Positions 12,864-20,196 of a DNA stretch of 21,653 nt are shown here, one piece after another. The notes under the pieces are model-generated. The model worked only from the letters and a program-made list of their open reading frames with translations. It was not told the origin of the DNA and searched no databases. Both the position numbers and the translations under genes were made by a program. Source of the stretch: Pseudomonadota bacterium (GTDB lineage Bacteria; Pseudomonadota; Alphaproteobacteria; Rhizobiales; Devosiaceae); the NCBI GenBank assembly GCA_023415605.1, contig JAEZKB010000324.1:1-21653 (forward strand), written 5' to 3'. The stretch's first letter is position 1; every line of letters begins with the position of its first letter.

Positions 12864-13673
12864 ATGGCGATGACCGGCCATTTTGCAACGTTGGATGGGC
12901 TCGATTTTCCGGCCTTCGAACCCGGCACGGTGTGGCTGGTCGGAGCAGGTCCGGGAGCGCCAGGGCTGATGACACTGCTCGGCTACCATGCGCTTGGCCT
13001 GGCTGATGTCATCGTTTACGACGCGCTGGTTTCGCCGCAGCTCCTCAAGCTTGCCAATCCGGGGGCCGAGCAGGTTTATGCCGGTAAGCGCGGCGGGAAA
13101 CCGTCGGAGAAACAGGCAGACATTACCCTGCGGCTGGTCGAACTGGCCCAGGCGGGGAGGCGGGTCCTGCGCTTGAAAGGCGGGGATCCTTTCATGTTCG
13201 GCCGCGGCGCCGAGGAATGCGCCGTCCTGCTGCAGCGCGGCATTCCCTTCCGCATCATCCCCGGCATCACTGCGGGCATCGGTGGTCTAGGTTATGCCGG
13301 TATCCCGGCTACCGCCCGAGATACCAACCACGCCGTGGTGTTCCTCACTGGCCACGACGAAACCGGCGGTATCCCCGCCGCGGTCGATTGGGCTGCTGTT
13401 GCCAATGCCGCTCCGGTCATTGTCATGTACATGGCGGTCAAGCATCTGGCGTCGATCGCCGAAAAGCTCATCGCCGCGGGCCGATCCGTCGACGATCCGA
13501 TGACCGCCGTCATTGACGCCTCCTTGCCTACCCAACGTGTGGTTCGTGGCCGGCTCGGCCGGGTCGCCGAGATCGAGACGCACCTTGCCGCACCTGCCAT
13601 TGTGGTCCTCGGCCCGGTGCGCGACGATCTCGGCTGGTACGTCGACCGGCTGCGGGAGAACGGCCTTGGCTAA
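12864..13673 (+). CDS. cobA: Uroporphyrinogen-III C-methyltransferase (SUMT)
   Basis: This 269-residue enzyme methylates C2 and C7 of uroporphyrinogen III to make precorrin-2, the branch point to B12 and siroheme. VWLVGAGPGAPGLMTL, VIVYDALVSP, VYAGKRGGKPSEKQADI, VLRLKGGDPFMFGRGAEE, IPGITAGIGGLGYAGIP and VVFLTGH are textbook SUMT motifs. There is no fused CysG N-terminal domain, so this is the stand-alone B12-type enzyme. A second ATG six bases downstream (12870) has slightly better Shine-Dalgarno spacing (GGGGA) and may be the real start. The cobB TTG start overlaps the 3' end of this gene by eight bases. Confidence 0.95.
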   Translation: MAMTGHFATLDGLDFPAFEPGTVWLVGAGPGAPGLMTLLGYHALGLADVIVYDALVSPQLLKLANPGAEQVYAGKRGGKPSEKQADITLRLVELAQAGRRVLRLKGGDPFMFGRGAEECAVLLQRGIPFRIIPGITAGIGGLGYAGIPATARDTNHAVVFLTGHDETGGIPAAVDWAAVANAAPVIVMYMAVKHLASIAEKLIAAGRSVDDPMTAVIDASLPTQRVVRGRLGRVAEIETHLAAPAIVVLGPVRDDLGWYVDRLRENGLG

Positions 13674-14979
13674 CGGTCTCGTCATCGCCGCACCGCGTTC
13701 CGGCTCTGGCAAGACCACCGTCACCCTCGGCCTGTTCGCCGCGCTCAAGGCCCGCGGCATCGCCGTCGCGCCAGCCAAGACCGGTCCTGACTATATCGAC
13801 CGCACCATCCTTGAACGCGCCGCGGGCGCCGAGGCCATTAACCTCGACCCGTGGGCCATGTCGCCTAGCCGCCTGCAGCAGTTGGCGGCGGACCACGCCA
13901 TCGGCGCCGACCTGCTGCTGGTCGAAGGTGTCATGGGCCTCTTCGATGGTGCTGCCGACGGCAGGGGCTCGACCGGCGACCTCGCCGCCACCCTGGGTCT
14001 GCCGGTAGTCCTCGTCGTCGATGCCGACCGCCAGTCGCAATCCGTCGCCGCGCTGGTCCACGGCTTCGCCACCTGGCGCCCTGATGTCCGCATCGCCGGC
14101 CTCATCCTCAACCGCGCCGCCTCCACGCGCCACGAGCTGATGCTCCGCGCCGCCCTCGCCCCGCTCGGCATCCCGCTCCTCGGCGTTCTTCCTCGCCGGG
14201 ACACCCTCTCCCTCCCCTCCCGCCACCTCGGTCTCGTCCTCCCCGACGAGGTGGCCCGTTTCAATGATGTGGTGGCCTCAGCCGCCGAGGTCATGACCGA
14301 CCACCTCGACCTCAACCTGCTCCTCGCTCTGAGCTCGCCACTCCCTTCTCCCCCAGGGGGAGAAGGTGCCCGGAGGGCGGATGAGTGGGCCTTAAGGCCG
14401 TTGGCCCAACACACTGCCATCGCCCGCGACGCGGCCTTCGCCTTCATCTATCCCCACTGGCTGAGGGCGTGGCAGAATGCCGGTGCAACGCTGAGCTTCT
14501 TCTCGCCACTCGCCGACGAAATCCCCGACCCATCCGCAGGCGCGGTTTTCCTGCCTGGAGGCTACCCCGAGTTACATGCAACGCTGCTGTCCAAGCGACA
14601 GAAGTTCATGAGCGCGCTGACAGCCGCCGTGACGCGCAACTGTTGGATTTATGGGGAATGTGGGGGGTTCATGGTGCTAGGCGAATCGCTCACCGACAAG
14701 GACGGCGTCACCCACCGGATGGCCGGCTTGCTCCCCCACGAAACCCGCATCGACCGTCCCAAGAGGGTGCTCGGCTACCGCCGCCTCGCACATTCGGGCG
14801 CTCTGCCTTGGCCTAAGTCTTTGACGGCGCACGAGTTTCACTATTCCTCCGCCCGCCAGATCCGCGGCGGCACGCCCCTCTTCACCGCCACAGACGCCCT
14901 CGGCGACGAACTGCCGCCCATGGGCCTAGTCCACGGCAAAGTCATGGGAAGTTATGCCCATGTCATTGATACCGCTTAA
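13666..14979 (+). CDS. cobB: Hydrogenobyrinic acid a,c-diamide synthase (glutamine-hydrolysing)
   Basis: This 437-residue enzyme amidates the a and c side chains of hydrogenobyrinic acid, using ATP and glutamine, to supply the CobNST substrate. The N-terminal synthetase domain has APRSGSGKTT at residues 9-18, KTGPDYID and VEGVMGLFDG. The C-terminal class I glutaminase-like domain has FLPGGYPELH and YGECGGFMVLG, with the nucleophilic Cys at about residue 332. A TTG start at 13666 is chosen: GGGAGA lies six bases upstream, and the protein then begins ANGLVIAAP as expected. No ATG gives a sensible N-terminus. A palindromic repeat lies in frame in the linker between domains (14344-14366, residues about 227-234). 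The stop TAA overlaps the stop of convergent cobF. Confidence 0.93.
   Translation: MANGLVIAAPRSGSGKTTVTLGLFAALKARGIAVAPAKTGPDYIDRTILERAAGAEAINLDPWAMSPSRLQQLAADHAIGADLLLVEGVMGLFDGAADGRGSTGDLAATLGLPVVLVVDADRQSQSVAALVHGFATWRPDVRIAGLILNRAASTRHELMLRAALAPLGIPLLGVLPRRDTLSLPSRHLGLVLPDEVARFNDVVASAAEVMTDHLDLNLLLALSSPLPSPPGGEGARRADEWALRPLAQHTAIARDAAFAFIYPHWLRAWQNAGATLSFFSPLADEIPDPSAGAVFLPGGYPELHATLLSKRQKFMSALTAAVTRNCWIYGECGGFMVLGESLTDKDGVTHRMAGLLPHETRIDRPKRVLGYRRLAHSGALPWPKSLTAHEFHYSSARQIRGGTPLFTATDALGDELPPMGLVHGKVMGSYAHVIDTA
14344..14366. repeat. Perfect palindrome inside the cobB coding frame
   Basis: Two eleven-base arms (CCTTCTCCCCC and GGGGGAGAAGG) surround a single A. The flanking GTGCCCGGAGGGCGGATGAG continues the look of a dispersed Rhizobiales-type intergenic repeat. 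It is translated as part of S-P-L-P-S-P-P-G-G-E-G-A-R-R-A-D-E-W in the linker between the two CobB domains, so it is tolerated without disrupting either fold. Confidence 0.65.
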
Positions 14980-15737
14980 TCTTTCTCCGGTCGCCGGATC
15001 ATGTACGTATCCATGATCCAGCCATTTCGCGCCTGCGCTTCGGTCCGCTTGGCGTCGATCTCGCCCATAACCTCGCTGACCTTCCCAGCGACCAGGATTT
15101 CATCCTCGGTCCCCAGATATGCGCCCCAGAAGATCTCGGTAGAATCATGGGCAAAGCGTTGAAACTGCTGGTGATTGTCCAACATTACGACAGCGCTTGA
15201 GAGCCCATCCGCTTCGCCTTCGCCGACTCGCCGCCCGGTGGTGATGGTCACCGCCTCACCCACCCGGTTGAGCGTCACCTGATGCTGCGCCGCCAGCGCC
15301 TGCGGCGCCGAGATTCCCGGGATCACCTCAATGACGATTTCCCATCCATCGGCCTGCATGTCCTTGAGAATTCTCAATGTTCCGTCATAGAGCGTTGGGT
15401 CTCCCCAGACCAGGAACGCCCCTGTGCCTTCATCCGGCAGCTCCGCAAACATTCCTTCGTACGCCGCCTCGAGCTTGCCCCGCCATTCATCGATGCTCTC
15501 CCGATACTCCGGCGTCTCGGCTTTCCGACGCGACGGGATGACGAAATCCACCAGCCGGTAGTTCGGCTCCCGCACGAACTTCTCCAGCATTTTCAGACGG
15601 ATGGCATTCAATCCGGCCTTCTCCTCACCCTTATCGGGCATGAAGAAAACGTCCGCCCGGTTCATGGCGTTGATGGCCTGCACCGTCAGATAGTCCGGGT
15701 TGCCGGCCCCGATGCCGATCACGAGGATTGTGCGCAT
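14976..15737 (-). CDS. cobF: Precorrin-6A synthase (deacetylating)
   Basis: This 253-residue tetrapyrrole methylase methylates C1 of precorrin-5 and expels acetate, giving precorrin-6A; it is specific to the oxygen-dependent pathway. The N-terminus ILVIGIGAGNPDYLTVQAI followed by ADVFFMPDKGEEK is characteristic of CobF. FLVWGDPTLYDGTLRIL and EVIPGISAPQALAAQHQVTLN form the binding pocket, and FWGAYLGTEDEILVAG fits the C-terminal part. Length is normal. It lies alone on the - strand. Its start is 34 bases from the cobQ start, and its stop TAA shares the palindrome TTAA with the cobB stop. Its presence is the strongest single argument that ring contraction here follows the aerobic route. Confidence 0.95.
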   Translation of the reverse strand: MRTILVIGIGAGNPDYLTVQAINAMNRADVFFMPDKGEEKAGLNAIRLKMLEKFVREPNYRLVDFVIPSRRKAETPEYRESIDEWRGKLEAAYEGMFAELPDEGTGAFLVWGDPTLYDGTLRILKDMQADGWEIVIEVIPGISAPQALAAQHQVTLNRVGEAVTITTGRRVGEGEADGLSSAVVMLDNHQQFQRFAHDSTEIFWGAYLGTEDEILVAGKVSEVMGEIDAKRTEAQARNGWIMDTYMIRRPEKD

Positions 15738-15771
15738 GGCTCATCGATACCGGATCGGCTAGAACGCCTCC

Positions 15772-17220
15772 ATGGCAAAATCCTTGATGTTCATGGGCAC
15801 CGGCTCCGACGTGGGAAAATCCCTCATCGTGGCAGGGCTTTGCCGCCTGTTCGCCAATCGCGGCTTGCGCGTCGCCCCGTTCAAGCCGCAGAACATGTCG
15901 AACAATGCCGCCGTGACCGTCGACGGCGGTGAGATCGGCCGGGCCCAGGCCCTGCAAGCCCGGGCCGCCCGCCGCAAACCTGCCACGTCGATGAACCCCG
16001 TCTTGCTCAAACCTGAACAGGAAACCGGCGCGCAAGTTATCCTCCGCGGGCAGCGGATCGGCTCGATGCCGGCACGTGAATACTGGTCCCGCCGCGGCGA
16101 ACTGCTCCCCGACGTCCTCGCCGCCTTCCATGAACTCGCGGCCGATGCCGACCTTGTCCTCGTCGAGGGCGCCGGCAGTGCCTCCGAGGTCAATCTCCGT
16201 CGCAACGACATCGCCAATTTCGGCTTTGCCGAGGCCGCCGACTTGCCGGTGGTATTGATCGGCGACATCCACCGCGGCGGCGTCATCGCCTCGCTGGTCG
16301 GCACTTTCGCGGTGATCGATCCCGCCGATGCGGCGCGCATCAAGGCGGTGCTGGTCAACAAGTTCCAGGGCGACCCGGCGCTCTTTGCCGAAGGCGCGAA
16401 GTTCATCACCGAGCGGACCAGCGTCCCATGTCTCGGCCCGGTACCGATGTTCCCCGATGCCCGTAAGCTTCCCGCCGAGGACGTGCTGGCGCTGGAGGAG
16501 AAACCGTCAGCCTGGGCAGGGACCTACACTATCGTTGTCCCCCGCCTGCCTCGCATCGCCAACTTCGACGATCTCGATCCGCTGAAGGCCGAGCCCGGCG
16601 TCAACCTGATCATCGCTGACCCCGGCAATCCACTGCCGCCAGCCGATTTCATCATCATACCAGGCTCCAAGGCAACGATCTCAGACTTCAAGGCCCTGCG
16701 ACGCGAAGGCTGGGATATCGACATTCTCGCCCATGCCCGGCAAGGCAAACCCGTGCTCGGCATCTGCGGCGGCTACCAGATGTTAGGCACGTCCATCTCC
16801 GACCCGTTCGGCCTCGAAGGCCGGCCGGAGAGCATCCCTGGCCTCGGTCTCCTCGATGTCGTCACGACACTCGAGCCGGTGAAACAGTTGCGGCTTGAAT
16901 CCGCCACCGCCCTCGACCAGCCGCTCAGCGGGTATCACATGCACATGGGCACGACCTCGGGTCCCGCCACCAACAGGCCGTTTGCCATGGTGAGCAACCA
17001 GCCCGAAGGCGCCACCTCCGGCCGCATCTCCGGCACCTATCTCCACGGGCTTTTCGCCGCCGATGGTTTCCGCTCGGCCTTCCTCCGAAACCTAGGGGCA
17101 CCGGCGAGCGATCTCGACTACGAAGCCTCGATCGACGCCACCCTCGATGCCTTCGCGGCCCATCTCGAAAATCACCTGGACATCGAAGCGCTACTGGCCT
17201 TGGCTCAACCCATAGCCTAG
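15772..17220 (+). CDS. cobQ: Adenosylcobyric acid synthase (glutamine-hydrolysing)
   Basis: This 482-residue enzyme amidates side chains b, d, e and g of adenosylcobyrinic acid a,c-diamide, using ATP and glutamine. The ATP-binding segment MGTGSDVGKS lies at residues 8-17 and is followed by FKPQNMSNNAAVT. LVEGAGSASEVNLR and VLIGDIHRGGVIASLVGT are CobQ-specific. The glutaminase-like domain carries GICGGYQMLG with Cys332 and GTYLHGLF with His425. Length is normal. Its ATG is 34 bases from the divergent cobF start, leaving little room for two separate promoters. cobD follows after eight bases, so these two form an operon. Confidence 0.96.
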   Translation: MAKSLMFMGTGSDVGKSLIVAGLCRLFANRGLRVAPFKPQNMSNNAAVTVDGGEIGRAQALQARAARRKPATSMNPVLLKPEQETGAQVILRGQRIGSMPAREYWSRRGELLPDVLAAFHELAADADLVLVEGAGSASEVNLRRNDIANFGFAEAADLPVVLIGDIHRGGVIASLVGTFAVIDPADAARIKAVLVNKFQGDPALFAEGAKFITERTSVPCLGPVPMFPDARKLPAEDVLALEEKPSAWAGTYTIVVPRLPRIANFDDLDPLKAEPGVNLIIADPGNPLPPADFIIIPGSKATISDFKALRREGWDIDILAHARQGKPVLGICGGYQMLGTSISDPFGLEGRPESIPGLGLLDVVTTLEPVKQLRLESATALDQPLSGYHMHMGTTSGPATNRPFAMVSNQPEGATSGRISGTYLHGLFAADGFRSAFLRNLGAPASDLDYEASIDATLDAFAAHLENHLDIEALLALAQPIA

Positions 17221-17228
17221 GCGGGATC

Positions 17229-18176
17229 ATGCACGCATTCCTCCCAGCGCTGGCCTTGTTGCTTGAACGTCTCGTGGGCTATCCGCGCCCGCTCTATGAC
17301 GTCGTCAAACATCCCGTCGTCTGGATGGGCGCTCTCATCTCATCGCTGGACAAGGGATTGAACAAGGGCGGACAACGCCGGTTCAAGGGTGTCATCGCCC
17401 TCGTCATCCTCCTAGCGGCCACCGCCGTCATCACCATTGCCATCCGCCATGCACTGAGCCTCTTTTCCTCCGGCTGGGTCATCGAGGCCATCCTTGCCAC
17501 ATCTTTATTAGCTCAGAAGGAACTCGGCCGCGCCGTCAGCGCCATCGCCGATGCGCTGGATCATTCGCTCGAGGCGGGCCGCAAGCAGGTGGCGCAGATC
17601 GTCGGGCGTGATCCCGAAACCCTCGACCGGGCCGGCGTGTCGCGTGCCGCGATCGAGAGTCTGGCGGAATCCACCTCGGACGGCATCATCGCGCCGCTGT
17701 TCTGGTTGGTGATCGGCGGTCTGCCGGGCATTGCGCTCTACAAGGCCGTCAACACTGCGGATTCGATGATCGGCCACAAGACTGAACGTCACCGAGAATT
17801 TGGCTGGGCCGCGGCCAGGTTCGACGATCTAGTCAACTGGCTACCCGCTCGTCTCTCGGCCCTGCTGATCGCCGGAGCTGCCTTCTGGATCAAGGGAGCC
17901 GATGCCGAGAAGGCCTGGACCACAGCGCTGTCCGACGCCAAGAAGCACGATTCGCCCAACGCTGGCTGGCCAGAAGCCGCCTTTGCCGGTGCTTTAGGCT
18001 TCGCGCTGGGTGGCCCGCGCAGCTATGGCGGCGAAATTCACTCCTTGCCGACGCTCGGGTCCGGACGCACCGATCTCGGCCCCGCCGATATCCGCAAGGG
18101 CCTCGAACTCTACGCCATGGTGCTGAACCTGGCGCTGGGCATCACCCTCGCCATCGGCGTACTGCTCTACCGCTAG
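17229..18176 (+). CDS. cobD: Adenosylcobinamide-phosphate synthase (CbiB/CobD family)
   Basis: This 315-residue integral membrane protein joins the aminopropanol (phosphate) arm to adenosylcobyric acid. There are about four or five hydrophobic segments: near residues 2-14, 54-72, 157-175, 212-228 and 297-313. HPVVWMGALISSLDKGLN, DPETLDRAGVSRAAIESLAES, TSDGIIAPLFW, YKAVNTADSMIGHKT and SPNAGWPEAAFAGALGFALGG are family signatures. In P. denitrificans nomenclature the gene is cobD; in Salmonella it is cbiB. The cobC-type gene often found divergent from cobD is not present here. Its TAG stop overlaps the stop of convergent cobU through the palindrome CTAG. Confidence 0.95.
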   Translation: MHAFLPALALLLERLVGYPRPLYDVVKHPVVWMGALISSLDKGLNKGGQRRFKGVIALVILLAATAVITIAIRHALSLFSSGWVIEAILATSLLAQKELGRAVSAIADALDHSLEAGRKQVAQIVGRDPETLDRAGVSRAAIESLAESTSDGIIAPLFWLVIGGLPGIALYKAVNTADSMIGHKTERHREFGWAAARFDDLVNWLPARLSALLIAGAAFWIKGADAEKAWTTALSDAKKHDSPNAGWPEAAFAGALGFALGGPRSYGGEIHSLPTLGSGRTDLGPADIRKGLELYAMVLNLALGITLAIGVLLYR

Positions 18177-18730
18177 GCCTCGTGCACCCGACTTTCCGCG
18201 GTCATCGGTGGTTCACCCTTGAGGACCATGGGGAGTCCGGCGACGACGAAATAGACGTCGTCGCAGATGTCCGCCAGCCGCTGATGGGCGCTGCCGGCGA
18301 GGTCGCGGAACATCCGCGCCATGGCATTGTCTGGCACGATGCCGAGCCCAACCTCGTTGGAAACGAGGATCACGCGGGTGGTTTCTTCTTGATTGAGCGT
18401 CACCAGCAGCTCCTCGACTGCTGCCGCCACATCGCGATTGGCAACAATCAGGTTGGTGATCCAGAGCGTCAGGCAATCGACGAGGATCACGTCATGCGTT
18501 CGCGCCCCAGTGAGGATAGCGGCCGCCAGTTCCAGCGGCTCCTCGATGGTGGCGAAACGCCCCTGCCGCTGTTCCTTGTGCGATTGCACCCGGTCGCGCA
18601 TCTCGGCGTCCAGCGCCTGCGCGGTGGCAAGATAAGCAGGCTTGCTGCCTGCCCGCATCGCCAACCGTTCGGCGAAGCCGGTCTTGCCCGACCGCGCCCC
18701 GCCCAGAACCAGGATATGACCGTTGCTCAT
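18173..18730 (-). CDS. cobU: Bifunctional adenosylcobinamide kinase / adenosylcobinamide-phosphate guanylyltransferase
   Basis: This 185-residue enzyme (CobP in P. denitrificans) phosphorylates adenosylcobinamide and then attaches GMP, giving AdoCbi-GDP for nucleotide-loop assembly. The P-loop GGARSGKT lies at residues 10-17. YLATAQALDAEMRDRV, followed by SHKEQR, places the guanylylated His at residue 51. LVDCLTLWITNL and SNEVGLGIVP complete the family pattern. ATG at 18730 is chosen over an upstream GTG at 18796 because it gives the standard N-terminus, follows GGAGGAG closely, and overlaps the upstream DUF1636 stop by ATGA. The gene is probably translated from the DUF1636 transcript. Confidence 0.95.
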   Translation of the reverse strand: MSNGHILVLGGARSGKTGFAERLAMRAGSKPAYLATAQALDAEMRDRVQSHKEQRQGRFATIEEPLELAAAILTGARTHDVILVDCLTLWITNLIVANRDVAAAVEELLVTLNQEETTRVILVSNEVGLGIVPDNAMARMFRDLAGSAHQRLADICDDVYFVVAGLPMVLKGEPPMTAESRVHEA

Positions 18731-19113
18731 GTCTGCTCCTCCTCCGCCAAGACGGGGATGTTGAGGATGAAGTGTCCCTTCATGCCCTCCGGCCACTCCC
18801 GATAGGGCACCTTGCCGGTGGGACTATCGTCATAGGCATCCGCCCAGTCCAGGATCGCCTTTGCCGCCTCGGGTCCGCCTTCGAACCGCCCGGCAAGATA
18901 GCCCGCCTTGCCCGGCGAGCGAATGAGCACCGTGCAATGGTTGCGGCAATTCCAAAGGCACTCGTGACGGATAACCTTTGGCCTCGCCGTCCGGTTGCCC
19001 GCCTCCGCCTCCAAAGCCTCGGCAAGTCTGGCCCCACCCGATTTTCCGTTCTCGTCGAAAGGCTCCAATGGCTTGTATTTACAGGTCGTGCAGACGGTAA
19101 GCGTCACGCTCAT
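18727..19113 (-). CDS. DUF1636 family Cys-rich, probably Fe-S, protein
   Basis: The 128-residue protein of DUF1636 type has no established function. Five cysteines stand out: Cys8 and Cys11 in VCTTCKYKP, and Cys52, Cys56 and Cys60 in HECLWNCRNHC. This resembles thioredoxin-like [2Fe-2S] ferredoxins, although the spacing is not identical, so Fe-S binding is an inference. The C-terminal half is acidic, with conserved-looking AILDWADAY and FILNIPVLAEEE. ATG at 19113 begins directly at MSVTLTVCTTC; an extension to 19179 adds nothing plausible. It is translationally coupled to cobU by ATGA, and homologues are commonly seen near cobalamin genes in alphaproteobacteria. A role as redox partner or cobalt/corrinoid accessory protein is a guess from context. 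Confidence 0.85.
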   Translation of the reverse strand: MSVTLTVCTTCKYKPLEPFDENGKSGGARLAEALEAEAGNRTARPKVIRHECLWNCRNHCTVLIRSPGKAGYLAGRFEGGPEAAKAILDWADAYDDSPTGKVPYREWPEGMKGHFILNIPVLAEEEQT

Positions 19114-19185
19114 GGGGCAAGCAAATCCGGAATCGAGAGGCGAGAGCCGAACTCTGGCCGCATGCGAGCCATGCGGCAAGCTCGC

Positions 19186-19213
19186 TTGGCTGCTGAAACC
19201 GATCGCTTATTCT
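19186..19213 (+). promoter_or_regulatory. Candidate promoter for the kinase-zwf operon
   Basis: TTGGCT (19186-19191) is followed after 16 bases by TATTCT (19208-19213), in the 181-base divergent region between the DUF1636 gene and the kinase gene. The match to sigma-70 is moderate only. The leader to the GTG start would be about 75 bases. No clear operator repeat was found beside it. Confidence 0.3.
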
Positions 19214-19294
19214 ACTTTCGTCTATGGGGCATTGGCATTATGGTCCGCGCCGACTAGCACAGGGCCTACAGCAATTCCTTTGGAGTCTCCGCGG

Positions 19295-20170
19295 GTGGCA
19301 ACCTATTTTCTGGGTGTGGATGGGGGCGGCACGAACTGCCGCATTCGTCTTGCCGACGAGAATCTCGTGACCTTGGCCGATGCCAATGGCGGCCGGTCCA
19401 ATCTACAGATCGAAGATGGAGACCCGGCCTATAAGTCCATCACCGAAGGGACGCGGGAGGTCTTCGCCAAGGCCGGCATCGATTTTGCCGAGACTGCCAA
19501 TACCTATGCCTGCTTCGGCATGGCCGGTGGGCGGTTACCATCGGCCCGCAAGGCCTTTGCCGAGCGGCCCTGGCCGTTCGCGCAGGTCACCGTCTACGAC
19601 GATATCGACATTGCCCGCGCCGGCGCCCATGGCGGCGAAGACGGCGCGGTGATCATCGTCGGCACCGGTTCGGCCGCCATGGCGCTGGTCAACGGCCAAC
19701 GTCACCAGGCCGGCGGCTGGGGCTTTCATATCGGCGACCAGATGTCGGGCGCCATTTTGGGCCGAGAGCTGGTGCGTCGCGCCGTCGAGGCCACCGATGG
19801 CCTCGTTTCCGGCTCGCCGCTTACCGAAGCCACCGTTCAGGCGCTCGGCGGCAACCTCGATGCGGTCATGGACTGGTCGTTCAAGGACCGCCGTCCAGCC
19901 GACTATGGCGCGCTCATCCCGATGCTTATGGACTATTACGAGAAGGGCGACCCGGTTGCCCGTGAACTCATGGACCTCGAGTTGAGCTATATCGACAACT
20001 ATGTCGCCTGGTTCAAAGCCCGCGGCGCCACCAAGATGGCGGCGGTGGGGGGCTTCGGTACGCGCCTTTACCCGCTGATGGAGCAGCGCTACGGCGATTT
20101 CATCGTGCGTCCGCAGCATGAGCCGCTGCACGGCGCCGTCATCCTGGCCAAGCAGAACAAGAGCGCATGA
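19295..20170 (+). CDS. BadF/BadG-type sugar kinase (N-acetylglucosamine kinase-like)
   Basis: This 291-residue member of the ASKHA sugar-kinase superfamily resembles N-acetylglucosamine kinases. The phosphate-1 loop GVDGGGTNCRIRLA starts at about residue 6, YDDIDIARAGAHGG corresponds to the catalytic-aspartate region, IIVGTGSAAMAL is phosphate-2, and AAVGGFGTRLYPL is the adenosine loop. GGWGFHIGDQMSGAILGREL is typical of the GlcNAc-kinase branch. No ATG exists near the conserved N-terminus. GTG at 19295 is used because GGAG lies nine bases upstream and ATYFLGVDGGG follows at once. Its stop is 26 bases from the zwf GTG and overlaps an in-frame zwf ATG. The substrate (GlcNAc, glucosamine or glucose) cannot be settled from sequence. 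Confidence 0.88.
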   Translation: MATYFLGVDGGGTNCRIRLADENLVTLADANGGRSNLQIEDGDPAYKSITEGTREVFAKAGIDFAETANTYACFGMAGGRLPSARKAFAERPWPFAQVTVYDDIDIARAGAHGGEDGAVIIVGTGSAAMALVNGQRHQAGGWGFHIGDQMSGAILGRELVRRAVEATDGLVSGSPLTEATVQALGGNLDAVMDWSFKDRRPADYGALIPMLMDYYEKGDPVARELMDLELSYIDNYVAWFKARGATKMAAVGGFGTRLYPLMEQRYGDFIVRPQHEPLHGAVILAKQNKSA

Positions 20171-20196
20171 ACCACTTCGAACGGAGACAACAGAGC

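Noticed and set aside
11611..12873. Long + strand frame running through the cobM end, the intergenic region and across cobK
   Set aside because: It spans a repeat region and the antisense of cobK and has no coherent protein features.
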